A stretch of 64,000 nt of DNA from Myotis daubentonii (Eukaryota; Chordata; Mammalia; Chiroptera; Vespertilionidae), in assembly GCF_963259705.1 (NCBI RefSeq), contig NC_081851.1, positions 10,328,145 through 10,392,144 of the forward strand, given 5' to 3'. Position numbers and translations under genes: made by a program. Positions 1-10,897 of this stretch are shown one piece after another (positions within the stretch are counted from its first letter, which is position 1; each line of letters opens with the position of its first letter). Below the pieces are notes generated by a model. The model worked only from the letters and a program-made list of their open reading frames with translations, searched no databases and was not told the origin of the DNA.

Positions 1-149
1 TATGGTAGATTTTTCAAATGAGAAGTAACCGACGCAGATATTGCCATTCCTGTTCAAAATGAAAACTTCATTTTCTATGAATAAAACCTGGTAGGTGGTT
101 TCAATGCTTTATAAAGTGAGTGACAACCACAAAGAAGGCTCTCAAAAGT

Positions 150-366
150 TGAGTGGATGGACGGATGGATGGATGGATCGATCAATGGGTGGATGGGTAA
201 ATGAATGGAGGGGTATGGACACATGTCTGGAAGGGCAGATAAAAGAAAAGAGGTGTATGCGTAGATGGTTGGGTGGATGGATTAGTGGATGCATGGTTAA
301 GTGGATGGATGAATCAGTGGATAATGGGTAGGTAGATGGATAGGTGGGTAGAAGAGCAGATGGATA
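150..366. repeat. TGGA/GGAT microsatellite
   Basis: Degenerate tandem tetranucleotide tract built from tgga/ggat units, interrupted by substitutions such as 'tggttaag' and 'gtaggtag'. It opens short frames on both strands (rich in Trp/Gly on the plus strand, Pro/Ser/Thr on the minus strand) that have no coding character. Confidence 0.9.
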
Positions 367-1864
367 AAAAGGTGGATTGAGAGAATTGTTACGTCTAAAA
401 AGGGAAAAACAAATACCCCTGAGGATGTACAGTGAAATGATCTGAAGGCACAGGCCCCTTATTTCTAATGTGATTTTGTACAAATCCTTTAACATTGTGT
501 ATCGGCCACCCCACCTGCTGCCAGGTTTGTGGTCAGGGCCAGATTGTATAATTACCATGAATGTGTTAAAACTGTAAAGTGTGACAGGAATGTAAATAAT
601 TCCTACATGTGATTAGATAACAGGTTGTAGTTGGATGTTGCTTTTAAATATGTTAAGACTGCACTCTTGCTCAGCTTTGGGGACATCCAAGTCATTCCTT
701 GTGCCAGCCCACACAGCGTTTTGGCAGGCTCTCTTTAGTCCTACATAGATTAGGACCTTTGGCTTAATACAAAGTTTCCCCACGTACGGGATGCAGCATA
801 GAAGCACGTGTTACCGGCAGGTCAAATCTGTGATATCGATGAAAACAAGATGAAAATGTACAGAAGTAAAGTTTACTTAAATTTGAAGTAAGGGAAAATA
901 TATGATAAATTATAACAGTTGAGATTCAACTGCATGGCAAAAATTGCGAAGGCGGCACGCATACAAAGCACTAACTTTGGGGCAACTCTAGCTTCATGAT
1001 CAGAGTAGTTGCGTAAAGGAATCTGCTGTTACTGGCTGTTGAGAATCAGCATGAGCTATTTTCCAGGCCAGTGGCACACAGTGAGCTAGTTCTCTGGCCC
1101 CTTTCCGACAGGCCAACTCATCTCCTTGTTGTTCACAAAATGCTTTCACAAACATTTTTGTGCACACGATTCTGTTGAATGAGTATTGCCGTTGCCATTT
1201 TCATCGATAAGGAGGGCGGAGGAGCATCCCCTGCTGAGACCACAGAGCCAAGACTCCAACCCGGGTGTCCTGAGGAGTCCCGGTCTGTTTTTGCTGGAGC
1301 ACTTCTCAGTAACGGAGCTCCCAGCAGAGGGTGTCATACCTCAGAGGTCAACCTGAGGATCTTGTTTACTGTTGATTCTTTTGAAGAATCCTCACGTGTG
1401 TGCAAAGGGAATCAGCATAGGCCAGTCCCCAGCAACGGCACATAATGAACACAACACCCAAAGGAAGGGGTGCTCACTGTGGGTCCTGGTGTAAGTGTGG
1501 GAGCCTCCTAGTCAAGTTCACGTTGAATACTTGCAGAGCTGGTGTGGGCTGTGGCTGTGCTGGCACACCCCATGAGTCTCTGTTGGGGTTTGTGGGGGAC
1601 ACCCTTGCATCAGGGGCAGGCATCTAAAATGTAAGGACAGGGGGCCTTGTAGCAAAGCACTATTGGACACTTGCGACCTCTGGGGGATGCAGTTTTTAGT
1701 TGGTGCCTGCAAAACTGGCCTTTGAGCCGACTCACAAGAGGAAAAGAGATGTGTTTATTCATAATCAATTTATTCATACATTTTACAGGCATTTAGGGAA
1801 TGCCTACTACGTGCAGGAAGCCACAGAAATAATGTATTTTTTTCCAATTATCTTTCTTTGTATC
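367..1864. other. no gene seen; single-copy DNA
   Basis: About 1.5 kb with no recognisable gene, RNA or young repeat. A short piece near 1780-1825 resembles the end of an L2/MIR-type repeat (a 'gcctactacgtgc' motif). Open frames are under 100 codons and show no family similarity. Confidence 0.6.
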
Positions 1865-1871
1865 CACTTAA

Positions 1872-1884
1872 ATATATATATATG

Positions 1885-1915
<31 letters not shown>

Positions 1916-1930
1916 GTGTGTATATATATA

Positions 1931-2004
<74 letters not shown>
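1872..2004. repeat. compound TA / TG / GA microsatellite
   Basis: Successive (TA)n with interspersed TG, then a (GA)n run from about 1966 to 2004. It creates a Tyr/Ile then Glu/Arg alternation in translated frames, so the frame at 1700-2164 is not a gene. Confidence 0.95.
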
Positions 2005-2006
<2 letters not shown>

Positions 2007-2315
2007 TGAGACGTAAATTATCAAAAGTCGAAAGGATGTTTGAAATCGTAGGAAGACTGATGAGAACATCCTTTGACTTTCATGTTAGTTGTTGGCCACA
2101 CACACTCGGCTCTGCTTCAGACCTGCTTCCAGCTCCAGGGACTCGCCGAGGTCTCCCTTGTTGACGTCATCAAGGACAGTGCGCACAACGCGGCGGCAGG
2201 CACCGGAGCTCGGCGTAAACATGTTCTTGAGGAAAGAGCAGGTTTGCATCCACTCGGGTCTGCATTGGGGGGCTGACAAGGCCACTGCACGTGCTGGCTG
2301 GCCGAGTCCTTTTCA

Positions 2316-2475
2316 TTCCTGAGCCTCAGTCTCCTTATTTGTAGGAGGGAGGGTTCCGTGGACACTGTGAGGACACTGTGAGGATGAGCTAACACTTAAA
2401 TGGCTGCTTCCTCTGCACCAGGCGCCCTGCTAACTGCCTCCCACGTTAACGCAGTCCTCAGGGTGCGCTGTGGGA
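2316..2475 (+). repeat. MIR SINE, partial
   Basis: Contains the MIR-like succession 'gcctcagtctccttatttgt' followed by 'gtgaggatgagctaacac' and a degraded tail. Diverged, as expected for an ancient mammal-wide SINE. Assigned by eye only. Confidence 0.55.
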
Positions 2476-3639
2476 CAAGGGAGCGTAGGTGAGGCACAGG
2501 CTGCGTTGGAAACCCAAGGCCTTCAGCACATGAAGCACACGCAGTCTGGTCTTCTCTCTTCTCTGCCGCCCTGAGCTGCAGTCTCCTCAGGAGTCACGGA
2601 GGATGACAGGGCCTGCCCCCTAAGGGGCAGTTGACCTGCGGGATGTTCCAATACAACTGTGACTGAGAAAGCACTTTGTGATGCACAGCGCACGGTGCGG
2701 CAGGGTGGGCCCTGACAGCGCCCCCTCGCCAGGCTGCCTGCCCACGGGCCCTTCCTCCCAAGGCCCCAACAAGAAGGCAGAGCCGCCCACCAAAGGGGTC
2801 TTCCCGTCTCTCTGCCCCTGGTCTCAGCTGCCGTCTCAGCATTCTATTCCCATCTTAAAACCTAACTTTGACTCTGTTAAGCAAGCATTTCACCCCAGCT
2901 GAGGGAGGGCTGGTCCCAGAACAAGAGAGAACGGAAAGGATATGCCTTTGATGAGAAACATGCTTTTAGTGGCACCTGCATCTCTGTGCACAGGCCATGG
3001 TCTGAGTCTCACTCCCGTGGAAGGAGAGCGCTTCCAACTGCATTGCAGCTTCCTCCCGGGGTCCCCTCTGACCAGGGAGGACACTTCATCCCAGAGAGGC
3101 CCGTGTTTCCGTCATCACAGAGCAGGGCTTCCCGTGCACCTCACTCAGGTTGGGCTTGGTCCCTGCTGGTGGCAGGGTGCCTTTCAGTTGGGTAGTTACT
3201 GGCCAGGACCCCCAGCCCCGGCCGCGAGGGCTGCTTGCCTGGGGTGAGGAACAGATGACAGTCGGGGATTCCTGGAGGAGAAGAGCTCACCCTCTCCCTC
3301 CAGTGGCCCCAGCCTCTCCTTTTCTGCAGGAAGAGGCGCAGCGGGAGGGCATGTGAATGACTGGCTGGGACTGTGTTTATGTTCAGCCCCCTGGGGGGAA
3401 ACAGGGCACGTTTGTGTCATGCTGAGTGGGAGTTACACGCCCGCGGCTGCAGCCCGTGTCCTGCCGGTTTCGTGAGAATTCAGCTTATTTCCTAGGAAAC
3501 TGCTGTGCCTTCTTTACAAAAAGCGTTGACTCTGCTGAGGTTCCTGCCTGTAGTGCAGGCCTGAGGAATGTCCACCTTCGTGTAAGAGCGTTCATTTACC
3601 TGGTGCCCACAACGCAATCATAGGAATAAAAATATAACT
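2476..3639. other. no gene seen; GC-moderate single-copy DNA
   Basis: No recognisable gene or repeat. Several overlapping frames of 60-100 codons occur on both strands because stop codons are sparse in GC-richer sequence; none resembles a known protein. An unrecognised exon cannot be excluded. Confidence 0.5.
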
Positions 3640-3655
3640 AAAAAGAAACCATTAG

Positions 3656-4374
3656 GAGGAGAAACCAAGATGGCGGCGTAGGTTAACGCCGGAGATCGCT
3701 GCCTCGAACAACCACTTCAGAGATATAACTGAAGGACAGAACGGACATCATCCAAAACCACAGGAAGGCTGGCTGAGTGGAAATTCTACAACTAGGAGGA
3801 AAGTGAATATCATACCCAGACTCAGAGGAGGCGCAGTGCTGAAGTGAAATACTCAGGTGCGGAGTGCGCACGCGGAGCGGGCTGGTGGCGGAGGGCGTGG
3901 TTGTTGTTTTCAATCGGGAGGGAGTTTCAGACTCTGAGCTCCAGATCCGGGCGAGTCTCTGGGGAGCAAGACTCAAACGGGAGAAGCGGGACTGTCTGGC
4001 TTCGGTCGGAACTCGAAGGCAGCTTTCTCTCAGAGGTTTGCAGCCATTGCTGGGACTCTGAGAGGCAGAGCCCCTGGGGAAGGAACTGAGAGCAGCCATA
4101 ACTGCTCGCTCCTGCCCGCCCTGTAGATCCCCTGGGACCCGCCCCGCCCAAGCCCTGCGCAGAACCATTTGCCGGATAGCCTCAGGCAAAGGCTAGATTA
4201 GCACCGCCTTAGAGATCCAGCACAGAAGCCCTCCCACTGCAGACCCAGCGGACTCTCATAGCCAGTTAGCCTGGAGGTCAAATCACCCCCGGTATTGCCG
4301 ACATCAATCAAGGCTTAAAGGCAACAAGACTGCACACAAAGACCACTAGGGGGTGTACCAAGAAAGCATAAAAA
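3656..4374 (+). promoter_or_regulatory. HAL1 5' UTR / internal promoter region
   Basis: About 719 bp upstream of ORF1, CpG-containing and GC-rich between about 3850 and 4170, starting with a YY1-type 'ccaagatggcgg' at about 3665-3676. By analogy with L1 this should be an internal RNA polymerase II promoter. The similarity is by position and motif; activity is inferred. Confidence 0.55.
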
Positions 4375-5265
4375 ATGCGGAGACAAAGAAACAGGACAAA
4401 ACTGTCAATGGAGGATATTGAGTTCAGAACCACACTTTTAAGGTCTCTTGAGAACTGTCTAGAAGCTGCCGATAAACTTAGTAAGGCCCTCGAAAAGACT
4501 GGTGAGACCGCCGATAAATGTAGTGAGATCCTCAAGAAATCTAATGAGACCCTCGATCTTATACTGGGGAACCAACTAGAAATTAAGCATACACGGACTG
4601 AAATAACGAATATTATACAGACTCCCGACAGCAGACCAGAGGAGCGCAAGAATCAAGTCAATGATTTGAAATGCGAGGAAGCAAAAAACACCCAACCGGA
4701 AAAGCAAAATGAAAAAAGAATCCAAAAATGCGAGGATAGTGTAAGGAGCCTCTGGGACAGCTTCAAGCGTACCAACATCAGAATTATAGGGGTGCCAGAA
4801 GATGAGAGAGACCAAGATATTGAAAACCTATTTGAAGAAATAATGACAGAAAACTTCCCCCACCTGGTGAAAGAAATGGACTTACAGGTCCAAGAAGCGC
4901 GGAGAACCCCAAACAAAAGGAATCCAAAGAGGACCACACCAAGACACATCATAATTAAAATGCCAAGAGCAAAAGACAAAGAGAGAATCTTAAAAGCAGC
5001 AAGAGAAAGAAACCGAGTTACCTACAAGGGAATACCCATACGACTGTCAGCTGATTTCTCAACAGAAACTTTGCAGGCCAGAAGGGAATGGCAAGAAATA
5101 TTCAAAGTGATGAATACCAAGAATCTACAACCACGATTACTTTATCCAGCAAAGCTATCATTCAGAATTGAAGGTCAGATAAAGAGCTTCACAGATAAGG
5201 AAAAGCTAAAGGAGTTCATCACCACCAAACCAGGATTATATGAAATGCTGAAAGGTATCCTTTAA
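4375..5265 (+). CDS. L1 ORF1-type RNA-binding protein of HAL1 element
   Basis: Open frame of 296 residues encoding an L1 ORF1p homologue, the trimeric RNA-binding chaperone that packages LINE RNA in the cytoplasm. A coiled-coil-like segment spans about residues 15-80. The RRM runs about 133-208, opening with NIRIIGVPE and including RHIIIKMP. The C-terminal domain covers about 209-290, with VTYKGIPIRLSADFS, ETLQARREWQ and PAKLSFRIEG. The start has A at -3 (aaaaaATGc) and is the first in-frame ATG; another Met follows at residue 12. It is shorter than human ORF1p (338 aa), mostly in the coiled coil. There are no frameshifts or stops. No ORF2 follows, so any protein would act with another element's reverse transcriptase. 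Expression is not shown by the sequence. Confidence 0.88.
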   Translation: MRRQRNRTKLSMEDIEFRTTLLRSLENCLEAADKLSKALEKTGETADKCSEILKKSNETLDLILGNQLEIKHTRTEITNIIQTPDSRPEERKNQVNDLKCEEAKNTQPEKQNEKRIQKCEDSVRSLWDSFKRTNIRIIGVPEDERDQDIENLFEEIMTENFPHLVKEMDLQVQEARRTPNKRNPKRTTPRHIIIKMPRAKDKERILKAARERNRVTYKGIPIRLSADFSTETLQARREWQEIFKVMNTKNLQPRLLYPAKLSFRIEGQIKSFTDKEKLKEFITTKPGLYEMLKGIL

Positions 5266-5666
5266 GAAGAGGAAGAGGAAGAAAAAGGTAAAGATACAAA
5301 TTATGAACGACAAATATGCATCTATCAACAAGTGAATCTAAGAATCAAGTGAATAAATAATCTGATGAACAGAATGAACTGGTGATTATAATAGAATCAG
5401 GAACATAGAAAGGGAATGGACTGACTATTCTTGGGGGGGGAAAGGGGTGTGGTAGATTCGGGAAGAGACTGGACAAAAATCGTGCACCTATGGAAGAGGA
5501 CAGTGGGTGGGGAGTGAGGGCGGAGGGTGGGGCGGGAACTGAGAGGAGGGGAGTTATGGGGGGGGGGGGGGAAAGAGGAACAAATGTAATAATCTGAACA
5601 ATAAAGATTAAAAAAAAATAAAAAAAATAAAATAAAATAAAATAAAAAAAAAAAAGAAACCATTAG

Positions 5667-5965
5667 CCTTATCAACAGCAAGTTAAAATCCTAATTTATG
5701 CACTTGCTAATTTTTTCTCTCTGCTACAGCAAAGGAACAAAATGGATAAAACAAGAAAAACTTTCAGAAGTTCATTGCTGATTACTGTTGATATTCAACG
5801 GCCATGACTTTCCGAGTCCACAGGCAATGAATGGACAAGCAACCGTGTAAGTCACAAGAGCAGTGTTCTCCATCGCAGCAGGTTTTGTTAACTAAGTCTA
5901 CTTGCCATGCGGAAAACTTTCTAGAATGTTCTGCCTCATGCAGTTTCCCAGAGCCAGCATGTGAG
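5667..5965. other. no gene seen
   Basis: About 300 bp of AT-rich single-copy DNA flanking the HAL1 insertion; nothing recognised. Confidence 0.6.
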
Positions 5966-6150
5966 TTGAAAAGAGCATTAAATAGGAGAGGGGAACCTGG
6001 GTTTTATTTCTGACTCCACCTCTGTCTAAACGTCTGACACTTGCAGGTCATTGACCCCCTCTGAGTCTCAGTGTTATCTTTTGTAAAAGGGGATGTGGAG
6101 AGCACAGTCGCCAGGGTCCCCCAACTCTGCAATGCTGTGACCCCATGGTC
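5966..6150 (+). repeat. MIR SINE, diverged
   Basis: MIR-like order of 'gggttttatttctgactcc', 'gacccc(t)ctgagtctcagtg' and 'ttttgtaaaagggg', consistent with the conserved MIR core and its 3' side. Ancient and incomplete. Confidence 0.55.
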
Positions 6151-6800
6151 CTTCAGGTGCCTTTCCCCGTCACTTTCTCTTAATCCTGAACTCGACATCC
6201 ATGAACCGTGTGCTGTTGCCATAATTACCCACTCATTGAACACCACATGATGAAGGATGAAGTCACTACTTTGTATGTTAAACTGTTTCGTTACTTTGGA
6301 GGGAGGGCAGGAGAGAGCTCAATGCATGAAGCTCTAATCACAGTATTATAGCACATTGTTTTATAGCTCTCTTTTGCCCTATTGTATTGATGACCATAGC
6401 CCAGATTTTTATTTCCACGCTTGCATTTCCCATATTCCACACGTGCAGTAAGAGGCCAGCCCTCCCAAGTGAGAAATGATGGACTGAGGTTGTGAACCTG
6501 TTAGGAAGGGTCAGTGGGTGGGGTGATGGGCTGCCTCAGCCCCACCCAGCTCTCATCAGTGAGAACCACTTGCTGGCTGGCCTGGGCTCCAGTCCTCCGC
6601 ATCTTTGGCTCAAGGGCCACTGCAACTCTGCCCCTCAAACTGTAGGAGTGTGCAACTAGGAGGTGCCACCCTATGCCAAGCGGACAACATAGAAGGAAGC
6701 ATCTTTTAGAGTATATACTTTCCTTAAATATTTTTCTCAGAAGAAATATTAGCCAGACATTAAAAGAAACTCAACTTATCTTGGAATAGAAAGCAAAACT
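6151..6800. other. no gene seen
   Basis: Single-copy DNA between a MIR and the Helitron cluster; no gene, RNA or clear repeat recognised. Confidence 0.55.
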
Positions 6801-6804
6801 TACA

Positions 6805-7156
6805 TATAATAATAAAAGTGTAATATGCTAATTAGACCAGAAAACCAAAGGACCTTCCAGATGTCATTCCAGAAGTCCTTCCAGATGAAGCTGCAGTGAC
6901 AGGGGCCGAGGCAGAGGCAGTTAGGCAGGCAAGCAAATGGTTAGGAGGGATCAGGCAGGCAGGCAGAGTGGTTAGGGGCTATGAGGCAGGCAGGGGGTTG
7001 GGGTGATCAGACAGGCAGATGAGTGGTTAGGGGTGATGAGGCAGTCAGGCAGGCTAGCAGTTAGGAGCCAGTGGTCCCAGATTTGTGAGAGGGTGCAGGC
7101 TGGGCTGAGGGGACCTCCTGCCCCTCGTGCACGAATTTCGTCCACCAGGCCTCTAG
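6805..7156 (+). mobile_element. HeliBat-type Helitron, non-autonomous
   Basis: Head motif 'taataataaaagtgtaatatg' region, then 'ctaattagacc', a GC-rich interior with degenerate 'gcaggcag...gtggttagggg' units, and the tail 'aggcctctag' ending CTAG at 7156. The usual hairpin before the tail is degraded. The 5' TC is eroded, so the left edge is approximate. Confidence 0.75.
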
Positions 7157-7159
7157 TTT

Positions 7160-7402
7160 ATAATAATAAAAGCGTAATATGCTAATTAGACCAGACGTCC
7201 TTCCGGACATCCTTCCAGATGACCTTCCAGATGAAGCAGGGGCTGCGAAGGAAGTCCAGGTTCTGGGTGCCTGCTGGCAGCTGGAGGGAAGCCCAGGTTC
7301 CAAAGGGAAGCCCAGGTCCCAGGTGCCAGAAGGAAGTCAGTGCCAGCAGCCTGGGGGAAGGAAGGCCTACTCTTGCATGAATTTCGTGTATCGGGCCTCT
7401 AG
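7160..7402 (+). mobile_element. HeliBat-type Helitron, short
   Basis: Begins immediately after the previous copy with 'taataataaaagcgtaat' and 'gctaattagaccagacgtcc', and ends 'cgggcctctag' at 7402. About 243 bp. Head-to-tail with its left neighbour, so one probably inserted next to or within the end of the other. Confidence 0.75.
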
Positions 7403-7419
7403 TTTAATATCAAATAGAA

Positions 7420-8215
7420 CTAGAGGCCTGGTGCACAAAATTTGTGCATGGGGAGGAGGTCCCCTCAGCACAGCTTGCACCCTCTCCAATCCAGGACCCC
7501 TTGGGGGATGTCCGGCTGCCGGTTTAGGCTCCCGGGGATTGGGCCTATGCCAGCACCCGGACATCCCTCTCACAATCCTGGATCTCTGGCTCCTAATCGC
7601 TCACCTGCTTGCCTGCCTGGTCACCCCTAACTGCCTCCTTCTGCCGGCCTGATCACCTCTCACTGCCTCTGCATGCAGACCTGATCACCCCTAACTACCC
7701 CCCTCCCCCGCCTGCCTGGTCACCCCTAACTGGCCCCCGCTGCTGGCCAGACCCCCCCCAACTGCCCCATCCCTGCCAGCCTGGTTGCTCCTAACTGCCT
7801 CCCCCACCAGCCTAGTCACCCCTCACTGCCCCCCTTACCAGCCAAAGTGCCCCCAACTGCCTCCCTTGCTGTCCTGGTCACCTCTTACTGCCTCCCCTGC
7901 CGGCCTGGTCACCCCCAACTGTCCCCCCTGCTGGCCTGGTCACCCCCAACTGCCTCCCTACTGCCGGCCTGGTCACCCCTCATGGCCCCCCCTCCCGCTG
8001 GTCTGGTCACCCCATGCAGCCTGCTGTTCAGTTGTTTGGTCATCCCTCACTAACCACCCCCCCCCCCCCAGCACCACCAGCCTGGTTGCTCCATGCAGCC
8101 TGCTTGTTCAGTCGTTTGGTCATCCCTCACTAACCCCCCTGCTGGCCTGGTCATAGGCAGCCATCTTGTGAGGGCGTGAGGGTTAATTTGCATATCACCT
8201 CTTTATTATATAGGA
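7420..8215 (-). mobile_element. HeliBat-type Helitron with internal tandem repeats
   Basis: Reverse orientation: starts with 'ctagaggcctggtgcacaaa' (the 3' end, with hairpin gtgcacaaaatttgtgc) and finishes with 'ttattatatagga' (the 5' TCC end). It lies between host A (7419) and T (8216), as expected for Helitrons. The interior from about 7590 to 8150 is a C-rich tandem array of roughly 28-32 bp built on 'cctggtcacccctaactgcc'. It lies tail-to-tail with the copy on its left, 17 bp away. Frames inside it are repeat artefacts. Confidence 0.85.
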
Positions 8216-8528
8216 TGCTTCAAAGAAATTTCAAGCAAATAGAGGCTAATTTGGGGTATTCACCAGGCCTCATAAATGTTCTACTATTCAGGGCACTTTG
8301 GTGGAAAACATTGAAAATTAACATTTACTGAGTGCCACAGACAATTCCAAGCATTAAAAAAATAACATGTAACACCTAAATATCATCAAATACACAACAC
8401 TACTTAAATGTCCCCAGTTGTATCATTAATGTCTTTTTTGGGGTTTTTTTCTCATTAATGTCTTTTTAATTTGATTTCTTTGAGTCAGGATACAAATAAG
8501 ACTCATACATTACATTATTTTGAATATA
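8216..8528. other. no gene seen; possible L2 tail
   Basis: AT-rich. A piece near 8318-8400 ('aacatttactgagtgcc') resembles the end of an L2-type element. Nothing else recognised. Confidence 0.45.
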
Positions 8529-8529
8529 T

Positions 8530-10735
8530 GTGTATGTATGTATGCATATTCGTGTGTGTATATAATGTACATAGAAGTTTAGTTCTAGAACCTAATCTTG
8601 TCTTCTTTACTACTTTTTAATTTTTATTCCTCTCCCTTCACCCCTCTCCCCTCTGGCATCCATCAGCTTGTTCTCTATATCTCAGGGTCTGTTTCTGTTT
8701 TGTGTTGTTTATTCCTCTGTTTGTTTTGTTTTTAGATTCCAAATAGGTGAAATAATATGGTGTTTGTCTTTGTCTGACTAATTTCCCTTAGCTTAATACC
8801 TTCTAGGTCCATCCATGCTGTCACAAAGGGTAAGATTTCCTTCTTTTTCATTGCTGAATAACAAATTATTGTATATTTATATATACCACATCTTTATCAT
8901 CCATTTATTGGTGGGCACTTGGGCTGCTTCTACATTTTGGCTATTGGAAATAATGCTGCAATGAACATAGCGGTGCATATATCTTTCTGAATTAGTGTTT
9001 TTGTTTTCCTCGGATAAATACCCACAAATGAATTTGCTGGATGGTATGGCAGCTCTATTTTTAATTTTTTGAGGAAGCTCCATACTGTTTCTATAGTAGC
9101 TTCACCGATTTACAGTCCCACCAATAGTGCACATCCTCACCAACACTTGTTATTGCTGATTTGTTGATGATAGCCATTCTGACAGGTGTGAGGTGATATC
9201 TCATTATTTTAATTTGCATTTCCCCAATAATTAGTGATGTTGAGCCTCTTTCTATATGTCTGTTGGCCAACTGTATGTCTTTTGTCAAGAAATATTTGTT
9301 CAGGTACTCTGACGTTTTTTTTTATTGGATTATTTATATTTTTGGTGTTAAGTTGTATGAGTTCCTTATATAGTGTAGATATTAACCCCTTATAAGATGT
9401 ATCATTTGCAAATATCTTCTATTCATTAGGTTTTCTTTTTGTTTTGTTGATGGTTTCCTTCACTGTGCAAAAAATATTTAGTTTGTTGTAGTCCCATTTT
9501 TTTATTTTTCCTTTTATTTCTCTGGCCTGATGAGACCTATCCAAAAAGATATTACAAAGAGCAATGTCAAAGAGTTTACTGCCTATGGTTTCTTCTAAAA
9601 GTTTTATGGTTCAGTTCTTACATTTAAGTCTTTAATGCACTTGAGTTTTATTTTTGTATATGGTGTAAGAAAGTGCCCCAATGTACCTTTTTTTATGTAT
9701 CTGCCCAGTTTTCCCAAGGCTACTTATTGAAGAGACTGTCTTTACCAATTGCATATCCTTGCCTCCTTTTTCATAGACTAATTGATCATATAAGTAAGGA
9801 TTTAATTCTGGCTCTCTATTATCTTCCATTCTATGCATCTGCTTCTGTATATCTGTTTTTATGCCAGAACCATACTGCTTTGATTATTGTAGCTTTATAG
9901 TGTACTTTGATTAATTTGATACCTCCCACTATATTCTTTCTCAAGATTGCATTGGCTATTTGGAATATTTTGTAGTTCTCTATAAACTTTAGGATTAGTT
10001 GCTCTAATTATGAGAAGAAAGCTATTTGTATTTTGTTAGGGATTGCACTGAATCTGTAATTGCTTTAGGTAATAAGGACAATTTGACAATATTAATCCTT
10101 CCAATCCATGAGCAAGGTATAGCCTTTTATTTATTTTGTATTTTCTTCAATGTTTTATAGTTTTCAGAGTAAAGGTCTTTTATCTCTTTGGTTAAAATTA
10201 TTTCTATGTATTTTATGCTTTTTTGGTGCAATTATAAATGAGATTGTTTTCTTATCATTTGTTATTGGTGTATAGAAATGCAACATATTTCTGTATATTG
10301 CTTCCGTGTCTTGAAACTTTACTGAATTCATTTATTAGTTCTAATAGTTTTTTGGTGTAGTCCTTAGGGTTTTCTATAAATAATATTATGCCATCTGCAA
10401 ATAATGAGAGTTCTACTTGTTCCTTTCCAATTTAGATGCCTTTTCTTTCTTTTATTGTCTGGTTGCTATGGCTAGGTCTTCCAATATTGTGTTGAATAGA
10501 AGTGGTGGTAGTGAGCATCCTTGGCTTGTTCCTAATTTTGGAGGAAAAGCTTTCAGCTTTTAAGCATTAAGTATGATATTAGCTGTGGGTTTGTTATATA
10601 TAGCCTCTATTATGTTGAGATATGTTCCTTCTATATCTATTTGGTTGAGAGTTTTTACCATAAAAGGATGTTGAACTTGGTCGAATGCTTTTTCTGCATC
10701 TATTGAGATGATTATATTGTTTCTAGTCTTTATTT
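8530..10735 (-). mobile_element. old LINE-1, 3' half (outer element, left part)
   Basis: Minus-strand L1 ORF2 and 3' region. Read on the minus strand it holds the C-terminal ORF2 stretch with 'CGYLSEENKNTNSERYMH' near 8990, and the reverse-transcriptase motif region near 10390, where FADD reads FADG, so the catalytic Asp is lost. Many frameshifts are present. It continues at 14126 after an inserted HAL1-like element. Confidence 0.85.
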
Positions 10736-10897
10736 ATTTACTTATTTAATCATTTTTTAATTTTTCAATTACAATTGACATACAATATTCTATTAGTTTC
10801 AGGCATACGCTCTCATGATTAGACATTATAAAACTTACTAAGTGATCATCCCAATAAATCTCATACCCATCTGACACCATACATAGTAATTAGAATA

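Larger units (their letters stand above)
3656..5650 (+). mobile_element. HAL1-type LINE (ORF1 only), full length, young
   Basis: Complete non-autonomous L1 derivative. The 16-bp duplication 'aaaaagaaaccattag' is present perfectly at 3640-3655 and 5651-5666. The 5' end begins with 'gaggagaaaccaagatggcg', holding a YY1-like 'aagatggcgg' as in L1 promoters. A GC-rich 5' UTR of about 720 bp leads to ORF1 (4375-5265). After ORF1 there are only about 385 bp of 3' UTR, with G-rich runs and 'aacaataaagat', then an impure A-rich tail. No endonuclease or reverse transcriptase sequence is present, so it depends on an L1 in trans. This matches the HAL1 ('half-L1') class known from mammals; the subfamily name is not known to me. 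Perfect duplications and an open ORF1 argue for recent insertion. Confidence 0.88.

Noticed and set aside
1700..2164. 154-codon plus-strand frame
   Set aside because: Half of it is the TA/TG/GA microsatellite (Tyr-Ile then Glu-Arg alternation); no domain.
7179..8156. Frames of 123-157 codons on the plus strand
   Set aside because: Cover Helitron ends and the C-rich tandem array; no protein similarity.
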